The notes: generated by a model not told the origin, from the letters alone. Positions 20,839-30,364 are shown, counted from the stretch's first letter. The stretch: 64,000 nt of DNA from Limnohabitans sp. B9-3 (GCF_002778325.1 NZ_NESI01000009.1:62001-126000), one strand, 5' to 3'. Numbers and translations are program-made.

Positions 20839-21762
20839 GTGCTTAAACAACGAACCCTTCAATCCCTCACCAAAGCGGTGGGTGTCGGCTTACACAGCGG
20901 TCAACGCGTGGAGCTGACCCTGCGGCCTGCGCCGCCCGACACGGGCATCGTGTTCCGTCGGGTGGATTTGCCGCAGCCGATCGACATCCCGATCACCGCG
21001 ACTGCTGTGACCGACACGCGCTTGGCCTCGACCATTTCTAACGGCGGCGCCAAGGTGTTCACCGTTGAGCACTTGATGTCGGCGTGTGCAGGCTTGGGGA
21101 TTGATAACCTCATCATCGACATCACCGCTGAAGAAGTGCCCATCTTGGATGGCTCAGCGTCGTCGTTTGTGTTTTTGTTGCAAAGCGCGGGCATCGTTGA
21201 GCAAAACGCACCCAAGCGTTTCATTCGCGTATTAAAAACCGTGGAAGTGCGTGAAGGCGAGGGCGATAACGTCAAGTGGGCCCGCTTAGAGCCACACCAC
21301 GGCTACAAGCTCAGTTTCGAGATCGACTTTCACCACCCCGCCGTCGACTCCACAGGGCAAAGCGTGGTGTTTGATACCGACACCCATGATTACACCCGCG
21401 ACATTGCGCGTGCCCGCACCTTTGGCTTCACACGTGATGTGGAGATGCTGCGTGCCAACGGCTTGGCCTTAGGCGGAGGCTTGGACAACGCCATCGTGAT
21501 GGATGACTACAAGGTCTTGAACAGCGACGGTTTGCGCTACGACGATGAGTTTGTGAAACACAAAATTCTCGACGCCATGGGCGACTTGTTCTTGATCGGC
21601 AAACCTTTGCTCGCGTCGTATGTGGCGTTTCGCTCTGGCCACGGCATGAACAACAAGTTGTTGCGGGAGTTGCTGAGTCGCCCAGACGCTTACGACTTGG
21701 TGACCTTTGCCGATGCACGCAAGGCGCCTAAAGGTTTGGCGCATTTAGCGCCTGCTTGGTAA
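20839..21762 (+). CDS. lpxC: UDP-3-O-acyl-N-acetylglucosamine deacetylase
   Basis: 307-residue zinc enzyme catalysing the committed step of lipid A synthesis. [20 protein letters not shown] is the N-terminal signature. Zinc ligands are the His in TVEHLMSA and the His and Asp in [10 protein letters not shown]; the catalytic His lies in [11 protein letters not shown] start at 20839 gives the usual family N-terminus (MLKQRTLQ). Last gene of the dcw block, convergent with ruvC, with only 17 bp between stops. Confidence 0.97.
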   Translation: MLKQRTLQSLTKAVGVGLHSGQRVELTLRPAPPDTGIVFRRVDLPQPIDIPITATAVTDTRLASTISNGGAKVFTVEHLMSACAGLGIDNLIIDITAEEVPILDGSASSFVFLLQSAGIVEQNAPKRFIRVLKTVEVREGEGDNVKWARLEPHHGYKLSFEIDFHHPAVDSTGQSVVFDTDTHDYTRDIARARTFGFTRDVEMLRANGLALGGGLDNAIVMDDYKVLNSDGLRYDDEFVKHKILDAMGDLFLIGKPLLASYVAFRSGHGMNNKLLRELLSRPDAYDLVTFADARKAPKGLAHLAPAW

Positions 21763-21779
21763 TTCAAGTTCGAGAAAAT

Positions 21780-22328
21780 TCAGCGGCTGCGACCGGCCCG
21801 GTACATGCCGCTGGTTTTGCGATCCAAAGGGGTGGCAGCTGCCAACCGTGCCATCGCCTGTCCAGCGTGCGCATGGGTGATGGCTAGGCCCAAAGCGTCG
21901 GCCGCATCGGGCCCGGGCAAGCCGGGCAAGTTCAGCAAGCGTTTGACCATTTCCTGCACCTGCTCTTTTTTGGCCATGCCGTGTCCGGCCACGGCTTGTT
22001 TCATTTGCAGCGCGGTGTACTCAGCCACGGTCAGATTGCAGGTCACCAAGGCGGTCACGCAAGCGCCGCGTGCTTGACCCAGAAGCAAGGTGGCTTGCGG
22101 GTTGACGTTGACAAACACAATTTCGACCGCCGAACAATCGGGCTTGTAGCGCTCCACCACTTCGTGAATGCCGTCAAACAGCACCTTCAAACGCTCAGGC
22201 AAATTGCCTTGGGCTTCTTTGTTGGTGCGAATGGTGCCACTGGCCACGTACAGGAGTTGGCTGCCGTGTTTCTCCACCACACCAAAGCCTGTGGTGCGAA
22301 GTCCAGGGTCGATGCCAAGGATGCGCAT
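21780..22328 (-). CDS. ruvC: Crossover junction endodeoxyribonuclease RuvC
   Basis: 182-residue Holliday-junction resolvase. [18 protein letters not shown] holds the first catalytic Asp, SAVEIVFVN the Glu, and [16 protein letters not shown] the last Asp/His group. I start at ATG 22328; an open extension upstream to 22538 runs into mtgA and lacks family similarity. RuvC works with RuvAB, which are not in this window. Its start lies 5 bp after the mtgA stop, so both are probably co-transcribed. Confidence 0.95.
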   Translation of the reverse strand: MRILGIDPGLRTTGFGVVEKHGSQLLYVASGTIRTNKEAQGNLPERLKVLFDGIHEVVERYKPDCSAVEIVFVNVNPQATLLLGQARGACVTALVTCNLTVAEYTALQMKQAVAGHGMAKKEQVQEMVKRLLNLPGLPGPDAADALGLAITHAHAGQAMARLAAATPLDRKTSGMYRAGRSR

Positions 22329-22333
22329 GGCGG

Positions 22334-23071
22334 TTAGGGCAACTGTGCGCTGTTCATGCGCGCCACGATGATGTCGGTGCGACCTGCCAAGTAGGCAGAT
22401 TGCGGAAATTTTTGATAGTGCTTGGGGCGAGGCAACATCACGGCCAAGCGCCCGGCTTCCCAGGGTGCGAGTTGCGCGGCTGATTTGCCAAAGTAATGCT
22501 GAGCAGCAGCTTCTGCGCCAAAAATGCCTTCGCCCCATTCCACATGGTTGAGGTAAATCTCCAAAATGCGTTGCTTGGACAGCAGGGCTTCGAGCATCAG
22601 GGTCAGCACAAATTCTTGGCCCTTTCGCAGAAAGGTACGTTCGCCGGACAAAAACAAATTTTTAGCCAACTGCTGCGTGATGGTCGAGCCGCCCACGACT
22701 TTGGGCGGACGCGATTGGCTCGCGCGGCTGGCTTGCAGCTCAGCCTTGGCATTTTTAGCCCACGCTTTTTCAATCGCCTCCCATTGCACGCCGTCGTGCT
22801 GCGCAAAGATGTCGTCTTCAGAGGCAATCACAGCGCGCTTTAAGTGGTTTGAGATGGCGTTGTAGGGTACCCAGTCTTGCCGCCAGCGAAGGGCGTCTTG
22901 GGTGGTCGCGATGCGCCATGCTTCCGATCGTTCAAACGCGGTGGACTCCGGTGCCACCCGCGCCATCACTGCGATGCGTGCGAGGAAGAAAAATTGCAAA
23001 CTAATCCAAGCCACCACCACGAGCAGCAGCCAGCGAAGCCAGGGGCGTTGGCTTGCAGTGATAGCAATCAT
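22334..23071 (-). CDS. mtgA: Monofunctional biosynthetic peptidoglycan transglycosylase
   Basis: 245-residue GT51 glycosyltransferase without a transpeptidase domain. An N-terminal anchor (about residues 10-32, [21 protein letters not shown]) leads into the catalytic domain. The motifs are [17 protein letters not shown] (catalytic Glu), [42 protein letters not shown] and [21 protein letters not shown]. It polymerises glycan strands from lipid II in the periplasm. Start 14 nt after the TonB-like gene's stop. Confidence 0.95.
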   Translation of the reverse strand: MIAITASQRPWLRWLLLVVVAWISLQFFFLARIAVMARVAPESTAFERSEAWRIATTQDALRWRQDWVPYNAISNHLKRAVIASEDDIFAQHDGVQWEAIEKAWAKNAKAELQASRASQSRPPKVVGGSTITQQLAKNLFLSGERTFLRKGQEFVLTLMLEALLSKQRILEIYLNHVEWGEGIFGAEAAAQHYFGKSAAQLAPWEAGRLAVMLPRPKHYQKFPQSAYLAGRTDIIVARMNSAQLP

Positions 23072-23084
23072 GGTGCGTCAGCCT

Positions 23085-23945
23085 TCATGGCGTAGTGCCC
23101 TCAGCACGGGTGAGCAGCGTGTTGTCTTTGCCAAATACAAAACGGGAAACGACACCCAGCTGGTCGGCCTTTTGTCGCATCTCATCCGTGAAATTGCCGA
23201 AAGGGCCGGCGCTGGTGACGATGGCTTGTGCGCGACGGTCCAAGTCTGTCTGGCCCGAGCTCTGGAGGATGTCAGTTTTCAGCACATGACCATCAGGCGC
23301 AATGGTGATGACCATGGTGAGTTCTCCGTAGAGTTTTTGCCCATCGCGCTCGGGAAAGTTACGTGTGCCACGGTCTTCGATCTTGCGTTTGAGCGCGTCG
23401 TAGTAAGCGGCATAGGCCACTTCGCGCGTCGCGGGACTGACGTAATGCTTGGTCGGGCGGGCGTTTTGCTGCTCGATGCGTTGCTCAATTTCGGCCAAAA
23501 GCTTGAGCATTTGCCGCCGCTTTTGCTCCAGCTCTTCGCGCTCAAGCTGGCTCGTGTTGGGTTGTGGTGGGGGCAGTTGCGCCAGCATGGTTTTGACTTG
23601 AGCCAGCAGCAAGGACTGCTCTTTTTTCAAGTTCGCCACTTGGCGTTGCACGGTGCTCACGCCGTCACCTTGGGTGGTTTGGGCAGACATGGCGAGTGGC
23701 GATGCAGCACGGCCTGCTTGGAGCGCACCACCGCCAGCCAATTGGGTTTGCGCCAAGGCTTGCGCTTTCTCAGGCGGCGCTTGAGATTTGGCGCTGGTGT
23801 TGACCAAAATGACCTCGAGCGTGGTGTTGTCGAACATCCGCTCAAAACGTTCTGGGGAGGCGATGCGCAGCGATAAGACAGCGATGTGCAAAGTCAAGGA
23901 AAGTGCCAAGGCCACCTGTAAGGTGGTCCAACGTGACACATTCAT
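23085..23945 (-). CDS. TonB-like energy transducer / cell envelope protein
   Basis: 286 residues. A membrane segment (about 8-27) is followed by a Pro/Ala/Gln-rich periplasmic region, a coiled-coil-like Lys/Glu/Gln stretch containing LEREELEQKRRQMLKLLAEIEQ, and a C-terminal TonB-type beta-alpha-beta domain (YYDALKRKIEDRGTRNFP...GELTMVITIAPDGHVLKTDILQSSG). ATG 23945 is chosen because it gives a membrane anchor; the open frame upstream covers the RNB gene. It may link the proton-motive force to outer-membrane transport or act as a structural envelope protein. No TonB-dependent receptor or ExbBD is nearby. Confidence 0.75.
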   Translation of the reverse strand: MNVSRWTTLQVALALSLTLHIAVLSLRIASPERFERMFDNTTLEVILVNTSAKSQAPPEKAQALAQTQLAGGGALQAGRAASPLAMSAQTTQGDGVSTVQRQVANLKKEQSLLLAQVKTMLAQLPPPQPNTSQLEREELEQKRRQMLKLLAEIEQRIEQQNARPTKHYVSPATREVAYAAYYDALKRKIEDRGTRNFPERDGQKLYGELTMVITIAPDGHVLKTDILQSSGQTDLDRRAQAIVTSAGPFGNFTDEMRQKADQLGVVSRFVFGKDNTLLTRAEGTTP

Positions 23946-23962
23946 TGACAAAGCTGCGTGGT

Positions 23963-26029
23963 TCACGAGCCCGATGCTTCCGTGCTGGGGGCCTCGTTGA
24001 CGTCGACAGCAATGGCGATGGGGCCGGCGGCGTTGTCGTCGTCCTCTTCGGGGACTTCGCTGGCATCGGTGCCCATGGGGTCGTCTGCTTCGAGCACGTT
24101 CAAGAGATGACCGGTGATGTCGAGCGTGATGTCGTCCATGTCGCTCAAGCGCACTTGTAGGCGCGCGCCGCGGGGTGCGTCGCCCGCGCTCATGACGGGG
24201 AACACCAAGGGCAGGGTGTCGGCACGCGCCATGGGCGGGTGACCTGGGAAGGTCTTGAACACCGTGGCGGTGAGCTCGGTGATGTTGTTTTGCTTCAAGT
24301 ACTGCAAGGTCCAAAAGCGTTCCATGCCACTTTGGTAGCCGTTGTTGGCGCTGTAAGCGCCATCAAACGCCGAGATGATGGAGAACAACTCCGCATCTTT
24401 GGGTTTGAACGGTGCTGCCAAAGCCGCGGTGCTGCCGTGTTTGGCGCAGGCAATGATTTGCCATTGGTTGACCAAGTCGGTGTAGCGGCGCAGGGGCGAG
24501 GTGCTCCATGCGTAGCTGGGCACACCAATGCCGGCGTGCGGCAACGCTTTGGTGCCCATGCGCACTTTGACGCCGGGCAGCAAACTGGCTTGGCTGCGGT
24601 AAATGCCGGGCACGCCGAGCTCGGCCATCCAGTTGCCCCACGTGCTGTTGGCCAAAATCATGGCCTCGGCCACCATCAGGTCTAGGGGCGCGCCGCGTTG
24701 GCGTGTGGAAATTTGCACGTGCTCGAAACCTTGGGGCTCTGCGCCTTCGTTGCCGACCAAACGGAAGTTGTAGTCGGGACGGTTGAAGGTTTCGGGCTTG
24801 CCGCGCACCACTTCGCGTTGCGCTTTGAGGTGTTGGGCCAAGCGGAACAAGAAGGCGAGTTGTGCGCGTGGCATGGCGGGCTCTTGCACATCCACGCTGT
24901 GGCTGAAGCCGCTGTCTTTGAGCCAAGTTTCGGTGACGATGGCATCCAGCTGGTCGTGGCGCAAATTGGCGGCAATGGCCACGCGCTCCACACGGGTCGT
25001 CGTGCTTTGCTGGGCCAGTGTGGCTTCGTCAAAGGTGACGTACAGCGACACGGCGGGGCAGTCACGCCCTTCTTGCAGCGTGTAGGTTTGCACCACCTCG
25101 TCGGGCAGCATGGTGATTTTGTAGCCCGGCATGTAGACGGTGGACAAGCGGTTGCGGCCCAGTTGGTCGATGGGGCTGCCAGGCTTCAAGGCCAAGGCCG
25201 GTGCGGCAATGTGGATGCCCAGCGTGACGGTGCCTGTGCCCAGACCTTGGACTGACAAGGCATCGTCGATCTCGGTGGTCTGCGAGTCGTCGATGGAGTA
25301 CGCCTGCGCCGTGGACAGCGGCAACTCGTCCGCAATGGCGGGCGCTTGCAGGGCGGGAAAGCCTGTGCCTTTGGGGAAGTTGTCAAACAAGAACCGCTGC
25401 CAATGAAACTGGTAGGCCGAGGTGATCGCGCCTGCACGTTGCAGCAAGGCCAAAGGCGCAGTTTGGGTGGCGCGGGCCGCGTCGACCACGGCCTTGTATT
25501 CGGGCGCGTTCTTGTCAGGCCGGAACAAAATTTTGTAGAGCTGCGTTTGAATGGGCGCTGGGCAAGTGCCTTGCGCCAATTCAGCGGCCCAGGCTTCAAT
25601 TTGCGCCTGAAGTTGTTTCTTCTTTTCGATGCCGGCCAAGGCTTGCTGAATCACGTCAGCCGAAGCCTTTTTGAAACGGCCTTTGCCTGCGCGGCGGAAA
25701 TAGTGGGGGGCGTCGAACAAGCGCAGCAAGGCGGCGGTTTGCTCGGTCAGCGTAGCTTGTGCGCTGAAGTACTCGCGGGCCAAGTCGGCAAAGCCAAACT
25801 CGTCTTCGGGGGCGAATTCCCAAGCGAGGTCCAGCTCAATGGTGGCGCTCACGGCTTGGGCCTCGCGCATCAAGTCGGCGGGGGAGGGCTTGTCAAACTT
25901 GATCAGGATATGGGCGGCTTTGACCTTGACCCGTTTGCCGGATTCCAGCTCGATTTGGGCCGAGCTTTCAGCTTCGGAGAGGATGCGGCCCGTCTGGAAT
26001 TTACCAGCGTCTTCAAACAATGCGTACAT
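23963..26029 (-). CDS. RNB-domain exoribonuclease (RNase II/R family)
   Basis: 688 residues. The N-terminus (MYALFEDAGKFQTGRILSE) resembles a small OB-like domain; the catalytic RNB domain has YSIDDSQTTEIDDALSV with the metal-binding aspartates, and PSYAWSTSPLRRYTDLVNQWQ, the conserved RNB C-terminal signature. A short S1-like tail ends in an acidic segment (EVPEEDDDNAAG). Family members degrade RNA 3' to 5'. Its start is preceded by GACAAT at 7 nt and has no ribosome site. I cannot say whether RNase II or R is the closer match; 688 residues suits the betaproteobacterial RNase II-like type. Confidence 0.9.
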   Translation of the reverse strand: MYALFEDAGKFQTGRILSEAESSAQIELESGKRVKVKAAHILIKFDKPSPADLMREAQAVSATIELDLAWEFAPEDEFGFADLAREYFSAQATLTEQTAALLRLFDAPHYFRRAGKGRFKKASADVIQQALAGIEKKKQLQAQIEAWAAELAQGTCPAPIQTQLYKILFRPDKNAPEYKAVVDAARATQTAPLALLQRAGAITSAYQFHWQRFLFDNFPKGTGFPALQAPAIADELPLSTAQAYSIDDSQTTEIDDALSVQGLGTGTVTLGIHIAAPALALKPGSPIDQLGRNRLSTVYMPGYKITMLPDEVVQTYTLQEGRDCPAVSLYVTFDEATLAQQSTTTRVERVAIAANLRHDQLDAIVTETWLKDSGFSHSVDVQEPAMPRAQLAFLFRLAQHLKAQREVVRGKPETFNRPDYNFRLVGNEGAEPQGFEHVQISTRQRGAPLDLMVAEAMILANSTWGNWMAELGVPGIYRSQASLLPGVKVRMGTKALPHAGIGVPSYAWSTSPLRRYTDLVNQWQIIACAKHGSTAALAAPFKPKDAELFSIISAFDGAYSANNGYQSGMERFWTLQYLKQNNITELTATVFKTFPGHPPMARADTLPLVFPVMSAGDAPRGARLQVRLSDMDDITLDITGHLLNVLEADDPMGTDASEVPEEDDDNAAGPIAIAVDVNEAPSTEASGS

Positions 26030-26036
26030 GGGTGCA

Positions 26037-26042
26037 ATTGTC
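26037..26042 (-). promoter_or_regulatory. Candidate -10 box 7 nt before the RNB gene
   Basis: GACAAT (minus strand) ends 7 nt before ATG 26029, with no Shine-Dalgarno between. It belongs to a recurring arrangement in this window. Confidence 0.35.
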
Positions 26043-26082
26043 CCATGATCGCCTTGGCGGTTCTTGGCTGATTCTTTGTCAG

Positions 26083-26709
26083 TTAAGCCAAATCTAAAAA
26101 CGCCAGCACCCGGGGAAGGTGCGTTTCGAAGTCGCTCAGGGCGTGGTCGCTGTCCTCTATCAGTTCGTGTTGGGCGTGCGGGTAGCGCGCAACCATTTCG
26201 CGCCAATCCAATACTTCATCGCCTTTGGCGATCAAGGCCAGCAGTTGGTCTGGGCCAGGCTGGAAGGCAGGGCTTTCGAGCGCCCGCAACTCGTCCACAA
26301 ACTCGGGGGCAAAGTAAAACCGTTCGTCGGGGTTATGCCAAGCGGTTTGCTCGCCGATGTACTTGGCCAAATCGCGGGCGGGAAAGACGGCGGGATTGAT
26401 CAACACCGCTTTGCAGCCGCGCTGTGCGGCCGCCCACGTGGCGTAAAAACCGCCCAAGGACGAGCCCATCACCGCCATGGTTTGCGCGGGCCAGTTGGCG
26501 GTGCCCTGTGCGATCAAGGCTGCGGCGGCTTGGGGTGAGGGTGGCAGTTGCGGGCACAACCAAACAACCGACGGATACCGCTCGGCCATCAGCGCCGCCA
26601 TCTGGCGCGCCTTGGTGGACTGTGGCGAAGAGCGAAAGCCGTGCAAATACAGCAGATGGGTCACGGCGGTGGATGGCTTGGTGCTGAGGGGCGAAGAATC
26701 TTGGGGCAT
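26083..26709 (-). CDS. yqiA: YqiA-like alpha/beta hydrolase (esterase)
   Basis: 208 residues of the UPF0227/YqiA alpha/beta-hydrolase family. Signatures are LLYLHGFRSSPQSTKARQM at the N-terminus and the nucleophile elbow GSSLGGFYATW. The catalytic Asp is probably in KGDEVLDWREM and the His in EDSDHALSDFE. Esterase activity on short acyl chains is known for E. coli YqiA; the natural substrate is not. ATG 26709 is chosen as the family start; upstream codons to 26790 overlap rodA and are ignored. Confidence 0.88.
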   Translation of the reverse strand: MPQDSSPLSTKPSTAVTHLLYLHGFRSSPQSTKARQMAALMAERYPSVVWLCPQLPPSPQAAAALIAQGTANWPAQTMAVMGSSLGGFYATWAAAQRGCKAVLINPAVFPARDLAKYIGEQTAWHNPDERFYFAPEFVDELRALESPAFQPGPDQLLALIAKGDEVLDWREMVARYPHAQHELIEDSDHALSDFETHLPRVLAFLDLA

Positions 26710-26716
26710 GGCTGAA

Positions 26717-26747
26717 ATATTAGCAGTCGCTGTGTAAAAGGGATAAT
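26717..26747. promoter_or_regulatory. Back-to-back candidate promoters of yqiA and rodA
   Basis: On the minus strand TAATAT (26722-26717) ends 7 nt before the yqiA ATG. On the plus strand GATAAT (26742-26747) ends 7 nt before the rodA ATG, with TTAGCA (26720-26725) 16 nt upstream as a possible -35. That -35 overlaps the yqiA -10, so the two promoters cannot easily be occupied together. Confidence 0.4.
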
Positions 26748-26754
26748 CCAGCTC

Positions 26755-27909
26755 ATGCCCACCGTGATTCATAAACCCAGTCCGTTTCAACGTTTGATGC
26801 CCCTGCTGCGGGGTTTTGACGGTCCTCTGGCGTTTGGCGTGTTTTTGTTGGCCTGTGCGGGCATGTTGACCATGTATTCGTCAGGCTTTGCCAACGGCTC
26901 GCGTTTTTTTGACCACGGTCGCAACATGTTGATCGCAGGTTTCATCATGTTTGTTGTGGCGCAAATTCCGCCGCAACGTTTGATGGCGTTTGCGGTGCCG
27001 CTCTATACCGTGGGCGTGGCTTTGTTGGTGGCCGTGGCCTTGTTTGGCTTGACCAAAAAAGGGGCACGTCGCTGGCTGAATGTGGGGGTGGTGATCCAGC
27101 CCAGTGAAATCATGAAAATCGCCATGCCTTTGATGTTGGCGTGGTGGTTCCAAAAGCGCGAGGGCCAGTTGCGGCCACTTGACTTTTTGGCAGCGGGCCT
27201 TTTGCTGCTGGTGCCGGTGGGGCTGATCGTGCGTCAGCCCGATTTGGGCACCGCTATTTTGGTGCTCTCGGCAGGTTTGGCAGTGATCTTCTTTGCAGGT
27301 TTGAGTTGGTTTTTGATCGTGCCACCCATCGTGTTGGGTTTGATTGGCGTTGCCATGGTGGTGATTTTTGAGCCTACCTTGTGTGCTGATGGTTTTCGCT
27401 GGCCCATCCTGCACGACTACCAGCAGCAGCGCATCTGTACCTTGCTGGATCCGTCGCGAGACCCGTTGGGCAAAGGTTTTCACATCATCCAAGGCATGAT
27501 TGCCATTGGCTCGGGTGGCTTTTGGGGCAAGGGCTTCATGCAAGGCACACAAACCCACCTCGACTTCATCCCCGAACGCACCACCGACTTTGTGTTTGCA
27601 GCGTTTGGCGAAGAGTTTGGTTTGTTGGGCAATTTGCTGCTGATCTCGGGCTTTATCTTCTTGGTGTTTCGAGGTCTGGCGATTGCCGTGGAAGGCCCCA
27701 CGCTGTTCACGCGCCTTTTGGCGGGCAGCATTACCTTGAGTTTTTTCATTTACGCCTTTGTCAACATGGGCATGGTCAGTGGCATCTTGCCCGTGGTCGG
27801 TGTGCCTTTGCCCTTTATCAGCTACGGCGGTACCGCGATGGTCACGCTTGGTCTGGGGCTGGGCATATTGATGTCCGTGGCCAAAGCCAAACAGTTGGTG
27901 CAGTCTTGA
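26755..27909 (+). CDS. rodA: Rod-shape-determining peptidoglycan glycosyltransferase RodA
   Basis: 384-residue SEDS membrane protein. GARRWLNVGVVIQPSEIMKIAMPLMLAWWF, VRQPDLGTAILVLSAGL, LDFIPERTTDFVFAAFGEEFG and LPFISYGGTAMV are SEDS hallmarks; QPSEIMKIAMPLM and ERTTDFVFA resemble RodA rather than FtsW. It polymerises lateral-wall glycan with PBP2. mreBCD and mrdA are not in the window. It is followed after 1 bp by the dehydrogenase gene, so they are co-transcribed. Confidence 0.93.
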   Translation: MPTVIHKPSPFQRLMPLLRGFDGPLAFGVFLLACAGMLTMYSSGFANGSRFFDHGRNMLIAGFIMFVVAQIPPQRLMAFAVPLYTVGVALLVAVALFGLTKKGARRWLNVGVVIQPSEIMKIAMPLMLAWWFQKREGQLRPLDFLAAGLLLLVPVGLIVRQPDLGTAILVLSAGLAVIFFAGLSWFLIVPPIVLGLIGVAMVVIFEPTLCADGFRWPILHDYQQQRICTLLDPSRDPLGKGFHIIQGMIAIGSGGFWGKGFMQGTQTHLDFIPERTTDFVFAAFGEEFGLLGNLLLISGFIFLVFRGLAIAVEGPTLFTRLLAGSITLSFFIYAFVNMGMVSGILPVVGVPLPFISYGGTAMVTLGLGLGILMSVAKAKQLVQS

Positions 27910-27910
27910 T

Positions 27911-28777
27911 ATGACACACGTTGTTGGTGTGATCGGTGTTGGCAATATGGGGGCTGGGATGGCCCGAAATTTGTTAGTGCATGGCTACAGCGTGCATGTG
28001 CATGACATCGATCCCACACAGACACAACAGATGCGCGATGCGGGGGGTGTGGTGCACGACAGCCCCTATGCCCTGGCGCATGCGGCGACGTTGATCATCA
28101 TTGCCGTGGTCGATTCGGATCAAGTCCTTCAAGTGATGTTGAGCTTGAGCGAAGCCTTGACCTCAGAGCACACCGTCATGTTGTGCCCCACCATTTCACC
28201 CCATGACGTGGTGCAATTTGCGCAACGTATTCAAGCTACGGGGGCATCTGTCATTGATGCGCCTATGTCAGGCGGCCCAGCGAGGGCGCAAGCTGGCACG
28301 ATGAGTTTGATGGTGGCTTGCGAGGCCGCCGTTTTTGCCAAGCACGCCCAAGTATTGAATGTCTTGTCGAACAAGATTTTCCGTATCAGCGAAATCCCCG
28401 GGGATGGCGCAAAAACCAAATTGGTCAACAACCTATTAGCGGGCATCAATTTGGTAGGTGCGGCTGAGGTGTTGGTGTTGGCCGAGCGCATGGGTTTGTC
28501 CGCCCACACAACCTTGGACGTGATGGCGCAATCGAGCGCGCAAAGCTGGATTGGCAGTGACCGCATGGCCCGCGCTTTGGTGGATGACTTGGCACCACGC
28601 GCTCACATGACGCTGTTGACCAAAGACACACGGTTGGCATGCGACGCAGCCGCCACGGTGAATTGCGAGGCGCCTTTGGGTCAACTGGCCGCGCAGGTTT
28701 TTGCCAAAGCGTGTGAGGCGGGATTGGCTGATTTGGACGATGCGGCCTTGCTGCAGTTCCTGAGACGCATGAATTAG
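27911..28777 (+). CDS. NAD(P)-dependent beta-hydroxyacid dehydrogenase (3-hydroxyisobutyrate dehydrogenase family)
   Basis: 288 residues. GVIGVGNMGAGMARNLL is the Rossmann loop, DAPMSGGPARAQAGTMSLMV the substrate-binding signature and GAKTKLVNNLLAGINLVGAAEVLVLAERMG carries the catalytic Lys. Family members oxidise or reduce 3-hydroxyisobutyrate, tartronate semialdehyde, L-threonate and similar acids. The substrate cannot be told from sequence. Directly downstream of rodA with a 1-bp gap, an unusual partner that gives no functional hint. Confidence 0.88.
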   Translation: MTHVVGVIGVGNMGAGMARNLLVHGYSVHVHDIDPTQTQQMRDAGGVVHDSPYALAHAATLIIIAVVDSDQVLQVMLSLSEALTSEHTVMLCPTISPHDVVQFAQRIQATGASVIDAPMSGGPARAQAGTMSLMVACEAAVFAKHAQVLNVLSNKIFRISEIPGDGAKTKLVNNLLAGINLVGAAEVLVLAERMGLSAHTTLDVMAQSSAQSWIGSDRMARALVDDLAPRAHMTLLTKDTRLACDAAATVNCEAPLGQLAAQVFAKACEAGLADLDDAALLQFLRRMN

Positions 28778-28783
28778 GTCAAT

Positions 28784-28801
28784 TCCTGCATCACTGCAGG
28801 A
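28784..28801 (+). repeat. Perfect hairpin between the dehydrogenase gene and tldD
   Basis: TCCTGCA and TGCAGGA form a 7-bp stem with a TCAC loop, 6 bp after the dehydrogenase stop. There is no T-run, so it is at best a weak terminator or an RNA 3'-end stabiliser. Confidence 0.5.
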
Positions 28802-28817
28802 TGTATTGGTGCGCTCC

Positions 28818-28823
28818 TACAAT
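28818..28823 (+). promoter_or_regulatory. Candidate -10 box 7 nt before tldD
   Basis: TACAAT ends 7 nt before ATG 28831; the spacer CACACCC contains no Shine-Dalgarno. A leaderless-type start is implied. No clear -35. Confidence 0.45.
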
Positions 28824-28830
28824 CACACCC

Positions 28831-30291
28831 ATGATTTCACGCGAACCCACCCTTGAGCGATTGGCCATTGCCCGTCAACTGTTGTTAGAGCCTTTTGGTT
28901 TGGACGAGACGCACTTGGCCCGTACTTTGGCCGAAATCAAGGCCCACCAAGTGGACGAAGCCGATTTGTACTTTCAATACACGCGTTCCGAAGGTTGGAG
29001 TCTGGAAGAGGGCATTGTGAAAACCGGCTCGTTCAGCATTGACCAAGGTGTGGGTGTTCGTGCCGTGAGTGGCGAAAAAACCGCGTTTGCTTATTCAGAC
29101 GACATCTCAGAAGCCTCGTTGCTCGACGCGGCCCGCACAGTGCGCACCATCGGCGCTGCCTCGAAAGGCGGACGCGTCAAAGTGCCTTCGCGCAAAGTGG
29201 CAGCTAGCCGTTCTTTGTACCGTGACCTCGACCCAATTGCCTCACTCGACAGCACCGAAAAAGTGGCCTTGCTCGGCCGTGTGGAGCAAATGGCACGCGC
29301 CAAAGACCCGCGCATCATTCAAGTGATGGCCGGTTTGGCCAGTGAGTATGACGTGGTGATGGTGGTGCGCGCTGACGGCACGCTGGCTGCCGATGTGCGA
29401 CCTTTGGTGCGTCTCAGTGTGTCTGTGATTGCTGAACAAAACGGCCGTCGCGAGTCGGGTTCAGGTGGCGGTGGCGGGCGTTTTGGCTTGACACATTTTG
29501 ATGATGCGCTGGTGCAAAGCTATGTGGACGAAGCTGTGAAATGTGCGTTGACCAACTTGGAAGCACGCCCCGCACCGGCCGGTGAAATGAGCGTGGTGTT
29601 GGGCCCTGGCTGGCCGGGCATCTTGTTGCACGAAGCGATTGGCCACGGTTTGGAAGGTGACTTCAACCGCAAAGGCTCCAGCGCCTTCAGTGGGCGCATT
29701 GGCCAACGCGTCGCCGCCAAAGGCGTGACCGTGCTCGACGATGGCACCTTGCCAGACCGCCGTGGTTCGCTCAACGTGGACGACGAAGGCAACGCCAGCC
29801 AACGCAATGTGCTGATCGAAGACGGCATCTTGAAGGGTTACATCCAAGACAGCATGAATGCGCGCTTGATGGGGGTAAAACCCACGGGCAACGGCCGTCG
29901 CGAGAGCTACGCCCATGTGCCGATGCCACGCATGACCAACACCTACATGCTCGGTGGCGATAAGTCACCCGAAGAAATTGTGTCGAGCTTGAAGAAGGGC
30001 TTGTACGCGGTGAACTTTGGTGGCGGTCAAGTCGATATCACCTCAGGCAAGTTTGTGTTTTCGACCTCCCAAGCCTTTTGGGTCGAGAACGGCAAGATTC
30101 AATACCCCGTCAAAGGCGCCACCTTGGTGGGCAACGGCCCCGATGCCTTGACGCGTGTGAGCTTGATTGGTAACGACATGTCGCTGGACACAGGCGTTGG
30201 CACTTGCGGCAAAGAGGGTCAAAGCGTGCCTGTGGGCGTGGGTCAACCCACCTTGCGCATTGATGGCTTGACGGTAGGTGGCACGGCATAA
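28831..30291 (+). CDS. tldD: Metalloprotease TldD
   Basis: 486-residue zinc protease subunit of the TldD/PmbA family, which in E. coli forms a heterodimer with TldE (PmbA) that processes peptides such as microcin B17 and the CcdA antitoxin. The zinc motif HEAIGHGLEGD is present; other family landmarks are GVGVRAVSGEKTAFAYSDDI, RRESYAHVPMPRMTNTYML and the C-terminal DTGVGTCGKEGQSVPVGVGQPTLRI. I choose ATG 28831 over an in-frame ATG at 28801, which lies before the -10-like box. pmbA is not in this window. Confidence 0.95.
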   Translation: MISREPTLERLAIARQLLLEPFGLDETHLARTLAEIKAHQVDEADLYFQYTRSEGWSLEEGIVKTGSFSIDQGVGVRAVSGEKTAFAYSDDISEASLLDAARTVRTIGAASKGGRVKVPSRKVAASRSLYRDLDPIASLDSTEKVALLGRVEQMARAKDPRIIQVMAGLASEYDVVMVVRADGTLAADVRPLVRLSVSVIAEQNGRRESGSGGGGGRFGLTHFDDALVQSYVDEAVKCALTNLEARPAPAGEMSVVLGPGWPGILLHEAIGHGLEGDFNRKGSSAFSGRIGQRVAAKGVTVLDDGTLPDRRGSLNVDDEGNASQRNVLIEDGILKGYIQDSMNARLMGVKPTGNGRRESYAHVPMPRMTNTYMLGGDKSPEEIVSSLKKGLYAVNFGGGQVDITSGKFVFSTSQAFWVENGKIQYPVKGATLVGNGPDALTRVSLIGNDMSLDTGVGTCGKEGQSVPVGVGQPTLRIDGLTVGGTA

Positions 30292-30364
30292 AGCGGTGCC
30301 AGTCATGCCTCTGCTTGCGAGTAAACCCCAGTGATTTGTCATCAAACTGCCAGATTCCCTGTGC

